Under the pieces are notes generated by a model. The model ran no database searches. It saw only the letters and a program-made list of their open reading frames with translations, and had not been told where the DNA came from. The translations under genes were made by a program, and so were the position numbers. Positions 1 through 8,064 of a stretch of 46,661 bases of DNA are shown piece by piece (position 1 is the first letter of the stretch; every line of letters begins with the position of its first letter). The stretch comes from Chloroflexota bacterium (GTDB lineage: Bacteria > Chloroflexota > Limnocylindria > Limnocylindrales > CSP1-4), in NCBI GenBank assembly GCA_030446555.1, contig JAUJNA010000004.1:97908-144568 (forward strand). The letters run 5' to 3'.

Positions 1-90
1 CCGCCGGACCATGGCGGACCGCCGGACCATGGCGGACCGCCGGGGCGGGACGGACCGCCGGGGCGGGACGGACCGCCGGCCCTGGGGCCA
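1..90. repeat. 18-bp tandem repeat, five units
   Basis: Five consecutive 18-base units start at 1, 19, 37, 55 and 73. Units 1-2 are identical to each other, units 3-4 are identical to each other, and unit 5 is diverged. All start with ccgccgg. On the minus strand each unit encodes one Gly-Gly-Pro-x-x-x hexapeptide of the partial gene, so the repeat keeps the reading frame. The array may continue beyond the window. Confidence 0.85.
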
Positions 91-158
91 CCCGGCCGCT
101 GCCCGTGCCTGTCCGTGGGCCGGGGTCGATCATCCCTGGGGTCGCGACTCCTGCCCAT
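1..158 (-). CDS. N-terminal part of a gene downstream of cysS, cut by the window edge (possibly RlmB/TrmH-type rRNA methyltransferase)
   Basis: An ATG at 158 lies 6 bases after the cysS stop and opens a frame that runs without a stop off the window edge. The visible 52 residues are a disordered Arg/Gly/Pro-rich stretch, beginning MGRSRDPRDDRP and ending in hexapeptide repeats (GGPSRP twice, GGPPWS twice). No catalytic domain is visible. In many bacteria the gene after cysS is rlmB, and RlmB/TrmH-family proteins of high-GC organisms often carry a basic disordered N-terminal extension, so that is the best guess, but it rests on gene order and composition only. A purely non-coding repeat region is the alternative. 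Confidence 0.5.
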   Translation of the reverse strand, partial: MGRSRDPRDDRPRPTDRHGQRPGGPRAGGPSRPGGPSRPGGPPWSGGPPWSG

Positions 159-164
159 GGCGCA

Positions 165-1601
165 CTACCCGCGAGCCATCTCGGTGATGCGGCGCGACCG
201 CTGCCCGTCGGGCGTGTCCTCGACCGCCACACCGAGCTCGGCCAGTCGGGTGCGCAACTCGTCCGACCGTGCCCAGTCCCTTGCTGCGCGCGCGGCGGCT
301 CGTTCAGCCAGCAGGCCGGTGATCTCGTGGCCGGCTCCATCGGGGGGAGCGGGCGACGTCGCCGTCTCATCCGGTCCCACCACGGCCAGCACACGGTCCA
401 GGTCGCGTAGGACCGCGGCCGCCCGCCCCGCGTCCGCCGTAGAGAGCCCTCGCTCCGCGATCCGTCGGTTCACCTCGCGGACCAGGTCGAAGGCGGAGGC
501 AAGCGCCGCGGCGACGTTGAGGTCGTCGTCCATCGCCTCACGGAAGGCGCGGTGCGCCGCCTGCAGCACCACCGGCAGGGATGCATCGTCCGGCCGCAGC
601 TCCGTGTACTCGTCGAGCGAACGGAGACAGCTCGACAGTCGCTCCACCGCCGCCGAGGCTTGGCGGAGCGACTGGTCGGAGTACTCCACCGGCGCACGGT
701 AGTGAGCGGCGAGCAACGCGTAGCGCAGGGCGCGCGGCGAGTATCCGCGGTGGAAGACGTCGGCCGGGGTGTCGAAACGGCCGGTCCGGCGCGCCATCTT
801 CTCGCCGCCCAGCTGGAGATGCGCGCAGTGCAGCCAGGTACGTGCCAGTGGCTGGCCGGTCGCGGCCTCGGACTGGGCGATCTCATCCTCGTGATGCGGG
901 AAGACGAGGTCGATGCCGCCGGTGTGCAGGTCGAAGGTGGTACCCAGGTAGTGCATGCTCATGGCCGAGCATTCGATGTGCCAGCCCGGCCGTCCCGGCC
1001 CGATGCGCGTCGGCCACCTGGGCTCGCCCTCCTTCGGGCCCTTCCAGAGCGCGAAGTCCCGCACGTCGTCCTTGCCGTAGTCGTCGGCCACGACCCGCTC
1101 GCCCACGCGTTGCTGCGACGGGTCGATGCGCGCCAGTCGGCCGTATCCCGGCCAGCTGGAGATGCGGAAGAAGACCGAGCCGTCCTCGGTGCGGTAGGCG
1201 TGACCGGCCTCGAGCAGCCGCTCGATGAGATCCACCATCTGTGGGATGTGCTCGGTCGCCCGCGGCCGGACGTCAGGCTCGCTCAGGCGAAGCCGTCGCC
1301 AATCGTCCAGGAAATGCTCGATGTGGGGGGCGGTGAGCTTCGCGATGGGCATCTCCCGCTCGATCGCGTCGCGGATGATCCGGTCGTCGACGTCGGTGAT
1401 GTTGACGGCCCAGGTGACCTGGTAGCCGCTCCACCGCAGGTAGCGGACGAGCAGATCCGCGAAGACGTAGCTTCGGAAGTTGCCCACGTGCGACGGCCCG
1501 TAGACCGTGGGACCGCAGCTGTACACCCCGACCCGACCCGTTGCCAGCGGCTGGAAGGGCTCGAGCTGGCCGCTCAGCGTGTTGCGGAGGCGGAGGGACA
1601 T
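165..1601 (-). CDS. cysS: cysteinyl-tRNA synthetase
   Basis: Charges tRNA-Cys with cysteine; class Ia synthetase, cytoplasmic. The N-terminus (MSLRLRNTLSGQLEPF) matches the usual CysRS start, followed by the zinc-ligand/HIGH region (CGPTVYGPSHVGN). Further zinc ligands sit in WHIECSAM and FPHHEDEIAQSEA. The KMSKS-type loop reads GEKMARRTG, so only the KM of the textbook motif is kept. Length 478 residues is normal. I chose the ATG at 1601 because it aligns with the family; an in-frame GTG at 1634 or ATG at 1628 would add 9-11 residues and sits right after the ispDF stop. It is the last complete gene of the minus-strand clpC-radA-ispDF block. Confidence 0.95.
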   Translation of the reverse strand: MSLRLRNTLSGQLEPFQPLATGRVGVYSCGPTVYGPSHVGNFRSYVFADLLVRYLRWSGYQVTWAVNITDVDDRIIRDAIEREMPIAKLTAPHIEHFLDDWRRLRLSEPDVRPRATEHIPQMVDLIERLLEAGHAYRTEDGSVFFRISSWPGYGRLARIDPSQQRVGERVVADDYGKDDVRDFALWKGPKEGEPRWPTRIGPGRPGWHIECSAMSMHYLGTTFDLHTGGIDLVFPHHEDEIAQSEAATGQPLARTWLHCAHLQLGGEKMARRTGRFDTPADVFHRGYSPRALRYALLAAHYRAPVEYSDQSLRQASAAVERLSSCLRSLDEYTELRPDDASLPVVLQAAHRAFREAMDDDLNVAAALASAFDLVREVNRRIAERGLSTADAGRAAAVLRDLDRVLAVVGPDETATSPAPPDGAGHEITGLLAERAAARAARDWARSDELRTRLAELGVAVEDTPDGQRSRRITEMARG

Positions 1602-1637
1602 GGCGACATGATGAGGGCTGCGCGCCATGGGCACGCC

Positions 1638-2795
1638 TCAGGCAGCGACGACCCCCACCAGGGCGCTGGCGGTGATGACGAGGCCCGCGCCCTCGGGCCC
1701 GCTCAGGTTGCCGGTCGACGCCTTGATCGTCATCCGCTCCGACGGTAGCGTCAGGAGTCCGGCCATCGCCTCCCGCATGGCATCCAGCCGCCGGTCCCCC
1801 AGCCGCGGCCGCGCCGCGACGATGCTCACGTCAGCCGACGCCGGGCGCCACCCGGCTTGGGCGGCATGTGCCATCGCGAGGCGGAGGAGCACGTCCGAGG
1901 CGATCCCGCGAGTGGCTGCGTCGGTGGCCGGGAAGGTCCGGCCCAGATCCGGGAGACCGGCCGCGGCCAGCAGCGCATCGGCCACTGCGTGCAGCGCGAC
2001 GTCACCGTCGGAGTGACCCAGCAGCCGCGGTGCGTCGGGAAGGTGCAGGCCGCCCAGGCGGAGGCCATCGTCGGGTCCGAAGGGGTGCGTGTCGGACGCG
2101 CTGGCGTACCGGGGCCCGCCTGTCCGGGCCGTGGCCACCGCCTGCACCATCTCGAGGTCAGCCGGTGCCGTCAGCTTCAGGTTGGCGGGATCGCCCGGCA
2201 CGGTGGCCACCGACACGCCGGCCGCCTCCAGCATCGCCGCCTCATCGCCGAAGGACCGACCGGATCGGCGGGCGGCCTCGTACGCCGCGACCAGGAGCTC
2301 CCGGCGGGCTCCCTGGGGCGTCTGCGCCGCGTAGAGGCCGGCCCGCTCGGCCGCCGATGCCAGGCCGCGGTCGTCGAGTCGCTTCAGGGAGTCGACCACG
2401 GGCAACACGGGGATGGCAGCACCATGCCGGTGCGCGCTGCGCGCGACCGCATCCACGACCTCCGGCCGCACGAAGGGTCGCGCGCCGTCGTGCACCAACA
2501 CCACGTCGGATGACGTCCGCGCCACCCCCTGGGCGACTGAATCCTGTCGCTCGGCGCCGCCGATCACCACGCTCGCACCAGCGGCGCGGATCCACGTACG
2601 CCCCATCAGCCACTCGGTGCGCTCGGGTGAGGTCACGACGACGAGCTGGGCGACGCTTTCCGCCGCTCTCAACGCCGCTACCGCCCAGGCGAGCGCCGGA
2701 CGCCCTGCGAGCGCGATGGAGAGCTTGTCGGCGCCGTGCATGCGACTGCTGGACCCAGCGGCGACGATCACGGCGTCCGCGAACGGCCCGACCAT
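1638..2795 (-). CDS. ispDF: bifunctional IspD-IspF (MEP isoprenoid pathway)
   Basis: Fused enzyme of the non-mevalonate pathway: the N-terminal half is 2-C-methyl-D-erythritol 4-phosphate cytidylyltransferase (IspD) and the C-terminal half is MEcPP synthase (IspF). IspD shows the nucleotide-binding start VIVAAGSSSRM and the DGARPFV motif. IspF starts near residue 228 with the metal-binding DTHPF, then LLGHSDGDVALHAVADALL. The usual C-terminal TTE-x-GxxGR region is replaced by KASTGNLSGPEGAG, so the Glu and Arg expected there are absent. The 385-residue length fits the fusion. It starts 15 bases after the PIN/TRAM stop and is followed directly by cysS. Confidence 0.93.
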   Translation of the reverse strand: MVGPFADAVIVAAGSSSRMHGADKLSIALAGRPALAWAVAALRAAESVAQLVVVTSPERTEWLMGRTWIRAAGASVVIGGAERQDSVAQGVARTSSDVVLVHDGARPFVRPEVVDAVARSAHRHGAAIPVLPVVDSLKRLDDRGLASAAERAGLYAAQTPQGARRELLVAAYEAARRSGRSFGDEAAMLEAAGVSVATVPGDPANLKLTAPADLEMVQAVATARTGGPRYASASDTHPFGPDDGLRLGGLHLPDAPRLLGHSDGDVALHAVADALLAAAGLPDLGRTFPATDAATRGIASDVLLRLAMAHAAQAGWRPASADVSIVAARPRLGDRRLDAMREAMAGLLTLPSERMTIKASTGNLSGPEGAGLVITASALVGVVAA

Positions 2796-2809
2796 GCCGC
2801 GCGCCGGTC

Positions 2810-3865
2810 TCAGGGACGCGGCTGGGCGAAGACCATCCGGCCAGCGACGGTCTGGAGGACCCGTGTCACTTTGACCACGAGCTCGCGCTGGAGGAACGAC
2901 CCGCCGCCCTCGACGACGATCATCGTGCCATCGTCGAGGAACGCGACGCCCTGTCCGGGTTCCTTGCCCTCCTGGATCACCTTGACGGTGAGCTCCGCGC
3001 CCGGGATGAACACCGGCTTGAGGGCATTCGCCAGATGGTTCAGGTTCAGCACTCGAACGCCCTGCAGCTGAGCGACCCGATGCAGGGTGTGGTCGGTGGT
3101 CAGCACGGCGCCATCGCGCCGCTGGGCCAATGCGACCAGCTTGCCGTCCACGGCATCCACGCCGTGCGCATCTTCATCGCTGAACTCGAGTGCCGCGCGC
3201 GGGTCCTTCTGGAGGAGTGACAGGATCCCAAGCCCGCGCTGTCCCCGGCTTCGTCGCGATCGGTCGGACTGATCCGCGATGTGCTGGAGCTCGTCCAGGA
3301 CGAACCGCGGCACGACGAGCGTGCCGTACAGGAACCCGGCGGCGACGACATCGGCGATGCGGCCATCGATGATGGCGCTCGTGTCGACATAGATGACCGG
3401 CCCTGGCGCGCCTCCCCCATCCACCCGCGCCGCGGGCTGTCGCACCATCCCCGAGCGGCGCGCCGCGTCCGCCAGATCGTGGCGCTTGGCGACCGTGAAC
3501 CCCATCATCCCCAGGCCCAGCACGACCGACACGCCGATGGGCAGCACCCAGCCATACGGGTCGGGGAGGTTGGCCAGCGGCAGTCCGAGCAGGAGCCCCA
3601 TCAGCAGGCCCAGGAGCAGACCCACGGTGGCGGTCACGAATTCGTCGGTCGAGAGGGCCGATACGGCGCGCATCAGACGCCCCGCCGGCTCCACGGTGAT
3701 ATGGGGCAGGATCGAGTAGCCGACCACCATCCAGGCGCCGATCCAGCCGGCCAGCAGCAGCCGCCCCGCGAGCGAGGGATCGAAGAAGCTGCTCGAAGCC
3801 GCCGCCAGGGAGATGGCCACGATGGCTCCCAGCGCACCGCCCAGGACCCGGATGAAGCGCATCAT
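2810..3865 (-). CDS. membrane-anchored PIN/TRAM domain protein (YacL type)
   Basis: The N-terminal ~125 residues hold several hydrophobic segments, the middle is a PIN nuclease fold (VIYVDTSAIIDGRIADV, with later Asp residues in SDEDAHGVDAVDGKLVALA), and the C-terminus is a TRAM-like RNA-binding segment (GAELTVKVIQEGKEPGQGVAFLDDG). This matches the YacL/PilT-N-like family found beside radA and ispD in Gram-positive bacteria and Chloroflexota. A role in RNA turnover is inferred from the fold. The start ATG overlaps the radA stop as ATGA, so translation is probably coupled, and an extended -10 box lies just upstream inside radA. Confidence 0.9.
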   Translation of the reverse strand: MMRFIRVLGGALGAIVAISLAAASSSFFDPSLAGRLLLAGWIGAWMVVGYSILPHITVEPAGRLMRAVSALSTDEFVTATVGLLLGLLMGLLLGLPLANLPDPYGWVLPIGVSVVLGLGMMGFTVAKRHDLADAARRSGMVRQPAARVDGGGAPGPVIYVDTSAIIDGRIADVVAAGFLYGTLVVPRFVLDELQHIADQSDRSRRSRGQRGLGILSLLQKDPRAALEFSDEDAHGVDAVDGKLVALAQRRDGAVLTTDHTLHRVAQLQGVRVLNLNHLANALKPVFIPGAELTVKVIQEGKEPGQGVAFLDDGTMIVVEGGGSFLQRELVVKVTRVLQTVAGRMVFAQPRP

Positions 3866-5325
3866 GAGCCGGGCGAGCCTAGCACAGGGTGACGCTCGCT
3901 CACCCCCTGCCCATCGGTACCGGGCGAAGGCAGGAGTACCAGCCCCAGAGCCTCCTGGAGGGTCCTCGCCGTCATCACGTCGAGCGTCCCCCCGATCGGG
4001 CCGTCCTGGCCGTCCGACCCCTCGGGCCCGGGCACGAGCGCTCGTCGGAACCCTAGTCGAGCCGCCTCACGCAGCCGACGATCGACCCCACGGGCCGGGC
4101 GCAGCTGCCCCAGGAGGGAGACCTCTCCGCAGACGACGGTACCGGGACGGATGGGCCGGTCGCGCAGCGAGGACGCGAGCGCGAGGGCCACGGCCAGGTC
4201 CAGCGCCGGCTCGCTGACCGTCACCCCACCGGCCAGGCTGACGTACAGGTCATGGCCCGAGACGTCGACCCGGCATCGCCGCGCGAGCACTGCCACGAGC
4301 AGGGCGACCCGGTTGGCGTCGACGCCGGCCACGGTGCGCCGCGGGGGACCGTAGCCGCTGGTGGCCACCAGCGCCTGGACCTCGACGAGCATGGGCCGGC
4401 TGCCCTCCAGCGTGGCCGCCACGGCCACACCGGCGGCGTCGAGGCTGCCGTCGCCAAGGAACGCCCGGCCGGGGTCGGGGACCTCTCGCAGGCCGTCGGC
4501 GGTCATCTCGAGCACGCCGACCTCTTCGGTCGAGCCGAAACGATCCTTCGACGCGCGGAGGAGGCGCAGTGGCCCGAAGCGCTCGCCCTCCAGCGTCAGC
4601 ACCGCGTCGACCAGGTGCTCGAGCGTCCGGGGCCCGGCCAGACTGCCGTCCTTGGTGACGTGGCCGACCAGCACGACGGGAACGCCTGCCGCCCGGGCGA
4701 AGGCGCCCAGTCGCGCGGCTGACTCGCGCACCTGCCCCACCGAACCGGCAGGGCCGTCGAGGCCGTCGGCGGTCATGGTCTGGATGGAGTCGACGATCAG
4801 CAGTCCCGGCTGCTCCTGCTCCGCGACGGCGATGATCCGGTCGACCTCCGTATCGGCCAGCAGCAGGATGCGCTCCCCCGAGACCCCCGCGGCGAACCCC
4901 AGGCGAGCGGCGCGGAGGCGCACCTGCGCCGCCGACTCTTCGCCCGAGGCATAGAGCACGCGAGCGCCGGATCGCGCGACCCCTGCCGCGATCTCCAGGA
5001 CCAGCGTGGATTTGCCGATGCCGGGCTCACCCCCGAGCAGTACGAGGGATCCCGCGACGAGGCCACCGCCCAGCACCCGGTCCACCTCATCGACCCCACT
5101 CCGCGTCCGCTCCTCGGGCGCGGACCCGGCGGTGCCGGCCAGTGGCTCTGGGCGCGGTGCCCCCGCTGAGGCGGCGCGCGCGGCACCGCGTGGCCCGACC
5201 GCATCGGGACGGACGAGCGTCTCGACCAGTGTGTCCCACTCGCCGCAGACGTGACAGCGGCCTTCCCAGCGAGCGGAGCTGGCGCCGCACGATCCGCAGA
5301 CGAAGCGGCTCTCCGGCCGCGCCAC
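3862..5325 (-). CDS. radA: DNA repair protein RadA (Sms)
   Basis: RecA-like ATPase with a Lon-like C-terminal domain, acting as a helicase in branch migration during recombination repair. A four-Cys zinc finger is visible at residues 10, 13, 24 and 27. Walker A is GGEPGIGKST at about 98-107. The RadA-specific KNRFG motif reads KDRFG at 260-264, with Asp in place of Asn. The C-terminal Lon-protease-like domain follows from about residue 290. Length 487 is slightly long, with a Pro/Arg/Ala-rich linker after the zinc finger. It starts at a GTG 5 bases after the clpC stop and overlaps the next gene by 4 bases. Confidence 0.95.
   Translation of the reverse strand: MARPESRFVCGSCGASSARWEGRCHVCGEWDTLVETLVRPDAVGPRGAARAASAGAPRPEPLAGTAGSAPEERTRSGVDEVDRVLGGGLVAGSLVLLGGEPGIGKSTLVLEIAAGVARSGARVLYASGEESAAQVRLRAARLGFAAGVSGERILLLADTEVDRIIAVAEQEQPGLLIVDSIQTMTADGLDGPAGSVGQVRESAARLGAFARAAGVPVVLVGHVTKDGSLAGPRTLEHLVDAVLTLEGERFGPLRLLRASKDRFGSTEEVGVLEMTADGLREVPDPGRAFLGDGSLDAAGVAVAATLEGSRPMLVEVQALVATSGYGPPRRTVAGVDANRVALLVAVLARRCRVDVSGHDLYVSLAGGVTVSEPALDLAVALALASSLRDRPIRPGTVVCGEVSLLGQLRPARGVDRRLREAARLGFRRALVPGPEGSDGQDGPIGGTLDVMTARTLQEALGLVLLPSPGTDGQGVSERHPVLGSPGS
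3876..3884 (-). promoter_or_regulatory. extended -10 box upstream of the PIN/TRAM gene
   Basis: TGCTAGGCT on the minus strand ends 10 bases before the PIN/TRAM ATG, inside the last codons of radA. It matches the TGnTAnnnT pattern seen before several genes here and could give a nearly leaderless internal transcript. No -35 element is evident. Confidence 0.35.
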
Positions 5326-5330
5326 GGCGG

Positions 5331-7808
5331 CTAGTGCGCCTCGACCGGCGTCTTCTCAGCGACGGCTTCGATGGACAGCCCGGCCTCGGGCGAGCGATCG
5401 ACAAGCACGGTCTGCCCGGCGGAGAAGCGGCCCAGCAGGAGCGCCTCGGCGAGCGGGTCCTCGACCATGTTCTGGATCACGCGCCGCAGGGGTCGCGCGC
5501 CGTAATCCACGTCGTAGCCCAGCTTGATGAGGTGATCCTTGGCCTCGGCGGTCACCACGAGATCGATCTGCTGGGTCTGGAGCTGGTTGCGCACGCGGGC
5601 CAGCAGCAGCTCCACGATCTGACGGATCTCCTCGACGGTGAGCGAGCGGAAGACGACGAACGAGTCGACTCGGTTCAGGAACTCGGGCCGGAACTGCGAC
5701 TTCAGCTGCTCCAGGACCTTGTCGCGCATCCGCTCGTACTGCGCCTGCTGCTCCCGGGACTCGTCGCTGGCCACCGGCCTGAAGCCGAGGCTCGTGTCCT
5801 TCAGCAGCGACTTGGCGCCGACGTTGCTGGTCATGATGATGACCGTGTTGCGGAAGTCGACGCGTCGGCCCTTGGCGTCCGAGAGATGGCCATCCTCCAG
5901 GATCTGCAGGAGGATGTTGAAGACCTCCGGGTGCGCCTTCTCGATCTCGTCGAGGAGCACCACCGAATAGCTCTTGCGGCGGACCGCCTCGGTGAGCTGG
6001 CCGCCCTCCTCGAACCCGACGTAGCCGGGAGGCGCTCCCACGAGCCGGCTGACGTTGTGCCGCTCCATGAACTCGCTCATGTCGATCTTGATGAGCGAAT
6101 CCTCCGAGCCGAACATGAACTCGGCGAGGCTCTTCGCCAGCTCGGTCTTCCCGACGCCCGTGGGGCCCAGGAAGATGAAGGAGCCGATGGGGCGCTTGGG
6201 ATCCTTCAGCCCGGCACGGGCGCGGCGCACGGCCTTGCTGATCGTCTCGATCGCTTCCTGCTGGCCCACGACCCGCTTGTGGAGTGCGTCCTCCATCTGC
6301 AGCAGGCGTTCCGATTCCTCCTGCGCGATCCGAGTGACGGGGATCCCCGTCCACATCGCCACGACCTGCGCGATGTCCTCCTCGGTGACCGTGGGGGTCG
6401 CGGCGGCCTGGGCTGCCTGCCAGTCGGAACGCAGCTGATCGATGGTCGACTTGGCGGCCGCTTCGGAGTCGCGCAGCGCCGCGGCGACCTCGTAGTCCTG
6501 GCCGTTGATGGCGGCGTCCTTCTCCTTGACGACGCGCTCGAGATCCTTCTGGGCCGCCTTCAACTCGGGGGGCGCCGAGCTGTGGCGCAGGCGCACCCGG
6601 CTGGCGGCCTCGTCGATGAGGTCGATCGCCTTGTCCGGAAGATGTCGATCGGTGATGTAGCGGATGGAGAGATCGGCGGCGGAACGCACGGCCTCGTCGC
6701 TGATGGCCACCTTGTGGTGCTGCTCGTACCGCTCACGGATCCCGAAGAGGATGTCGATGGTCTGCTCGAGCGTGGGCTCCTCCACCATCACGGGCTGGAA
6801 GCGCCGCTCCAGGGCCGCGTCGCGCTCGATGTACTTGCGGTACTCGTCGAGGGTCGTGGCACCGATGCACTGCAGCTCACCGCGAGCCAGCGGTGGCTTC
6901 AGGATGTTGGCGGCATCGATGGCCCCCTCGGCTGCTCCGGCGCCCACGAGCGTGTGCAGCTCGTCGATGAACAGGACCGCGTCGTTCGTGTTGCGCAGCT
7001 CCTCGATGATCTTCTTGAGCCGCTCCTCGAACTCGCCGCGGTACTTCGTGCCCGCGACCAGCGAGCCGATGTCCAGCGTCAACACGCGCTTGTCGGCCAG
7101 CGTCTCCGGCACGTCGCCCGACACGATCCGCTGAGCCAGACCCTCGGCGATGGCGGTCTTGCCCACGCCCGGCTCACCGATGAGAGCCGGGTTGTTCTTC
7201 GTCCGCCGGGACAGGATCTGGATGACGCGCTCGATCTCCTTCTCGCGTCCGATGACCGGGTCGATCCTTCCCGCGCGCACGGCTTCGGTCAGATTGATGC
7301 CCAGCTGGTCGACCGTGGGTGTCTTGCTGGCACGCTTGGTCTCCGCGGCGGGCCCGGCCGAGCTCGACTGCGAGAGGACGCGGATGACCTCGTGGCGGAC
7401 CTTGTCGAGGTTCACGCCCAGCGATTCCAGGACGCCGGCCGCGATGCCCTCGCCTTCGCGCACGAGCCCCAGCAGCAGGTGCTCCGTGCCGATGTAGTTG
7501 TGTCCCAGGCGGCGCGCCTCGTCGATGGCGAGCTCGATGACGCGCTTGGCACGCGGCGTCAGCCCCACCTCGCCGACCACCGGTCGGTCGCCGCGCCCGA
7601 TGATGAACTCCACCGCGGTGCGGACCTTGGCGAGCTCGACATTCATGTTCTCGAGGACGCGGGCGGCGACACCCTCGCCCTCACGGACGAGGCCCAGCAG
7701 CAGATGCTCGGTGCCGATGTAGTTGTGGTTGAACCGCTGCGCCTCGTCCTGCGCAAGCGTCAGGACCTTCCGTGCGCGGTCGGTGAACTTGTCGAATCGG
7801 TCGGTCAT
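5331..7808 (-). CDS. clpC: ATP-dependent Clp protease ATP-binding subunit ClpC
   Basis: AAA+ unfoldase that feeds substrates to ClpP. Two nearly identical Clp-N repeats lie at residues 5-140, each with [18 protein letters not shown]. The first AAA domain has Walker A GEPGVGKT at about 211-218. A coiled middle region with a UVR-like motif lies near 425-460. The second AAA domain has [20 protein letters not shown] near 545-565, followed by the C-terminal D2-small domain. Length 825 is typical. The usual Firmicutes partners ctsR, mcsA and mcsB are absent: rpsA is upstream and radA follows. No CIRCE or CtsR operator was seen. Confidence 0.96.
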   Translation of the reverse strand: MTDRFDKFTDRARKVLTLAQDEAQRFNHNYIGTEHLLLGLVREGEGVAARVLENMNVELAKVRTAVEFIIGRGDRPVVGEVGLTPRAKRVIELAIDEARRLGHNYIGTEHLLLGLVREGEGIAAGVLESLGVNLDKVRHEVIRVLSQSSSAGPAAETKRASKTPTVDQLGINLTEAVRAGRIDPVIGREKEIERVIQILSRRTKNNPALIGEPGVGKTAIAEGLAQRIVSGDVPETLADKRVLTLDIGSLVAGTKYRGEFEERLKKIIEELRNTNDAVLFIDELHTLVGAGAAEGAIDAANILKPPLARGELQCIGATTLDEYRKYIERDAALERRFQPVMVEEPTLEQTIDILFGIRERYEQHHKVAISDEAVRSAADLSIRYITDRHLPDKAIDLIDEAASRVRLRHSSAPPELKAAQKDLERVVKEKDAAINGQDYEVAAALRDSEAAAKSTIDQLRSDWQAAQAAATPTVTEEDIAQVVAMWTGIPVTRIAQEESERLLQMEDALHKRVVGQQEAIETISKAVRRARAGLKDPKRPIGSFIFLGPTGVGKTELAKSLAEFMFGSEDSLIKIDMSEFMERHNVSRLVGAPPGYVGFEEGGQLTEAVRRKSYSVVLLDEIEKAHPEVFNILLQILEDGHLSDAKGRRVDFRNTVIIMTSNVGAKSLLKDTSLGFRPVASDESREQQAQYERMRDKVLEQLKSQFRPEFLNRVDSFVVFRSLTVEEIRQIVELLLARVRNQLQTQQIDLVVTAEAKDHLIKLGYDVDYGARPLRRVIQNMVEDPLAEALLLGRFSAGQTVLVDRSPEAGLSIEAVAEKTPVEAH

Positions 7809-7862
7809 CGGATCGGACTTCTGTTCCCTATCAAAGCGCCCTTCAGCGCTCCGTTCTGCTGA

Positions 7863-7871
7863 ATCGTAACA
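7863..7871 (-). promoter_or_regulatory. candidate extended -10 promoter of clpC
   Basis: TGTTACGAT on the minus strand lies 54 bases before the clpC ATG and fits TGnTAnnnT. A short inverted repeat (agcgc/gcgct) followed by three T lies between it and the gene. No -35 match is seen at the expected distance. Confidence 0.4.
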
Positions 7872-8007
7872 CCGGCCCCTCGCTGGGGGATCTCTCGTCC
7901 GGGCCCGACGGACTCATCCGGCGGACGTGTCCGGCGATGCGGCGAGCTCGTGCTGCCCGATGATTCGCCATCGCGGCGCGCAGTGGATGGAAAGTGAAGG
8001 AAATCGA

Positions 8008-8063
8008 ATGACCCGCCGATCAGGCGGGTCATGGAGCGAGCGCGGACCGTGGGGGAACGGTCC
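8008..8063 (-). terminator. double hairpin terminator after rpsA
   Basis: Right after the rpsA stop there is a 7-bp hairpin (8044-8050 with 8057-8063). A perfect 10-bp hairpin follows (8008-8017 with 8023-8032, loop of 5). On the minus strand the second hairpin is followed by a T-rich run (ATTTCCTTCACTTTCC). The arrangement fits intrinsic termination of rpsA before clpC. Confidence 0.7.
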
Positions 8064-8064
8064 C

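Noticed and set aside
1-90. Short repeats at the window start as a CRISPR array
   Set aside because: The units are directly adjacent with no spacers and stay in frame with a protein.
552-1748. Open frame of about 400 codons opposite cysS
   Set aside because: Antisense shadow of cysS, without recognisable protein sequence.
5142-7862. A 906-codon open frame on plus, antisense to clpC and radA
   Set aside because: It mirrors the clpC codons. High GC with GC3 bias leaves the antisense frame free of stops; no domain, ribosome site or composition supports it.
7863-8000. CIRCE or CtsR operator before clpC
   Set aside because: No TTAGCACTC/GAGTGCTAA pair or GGTCAAA repeat is present.
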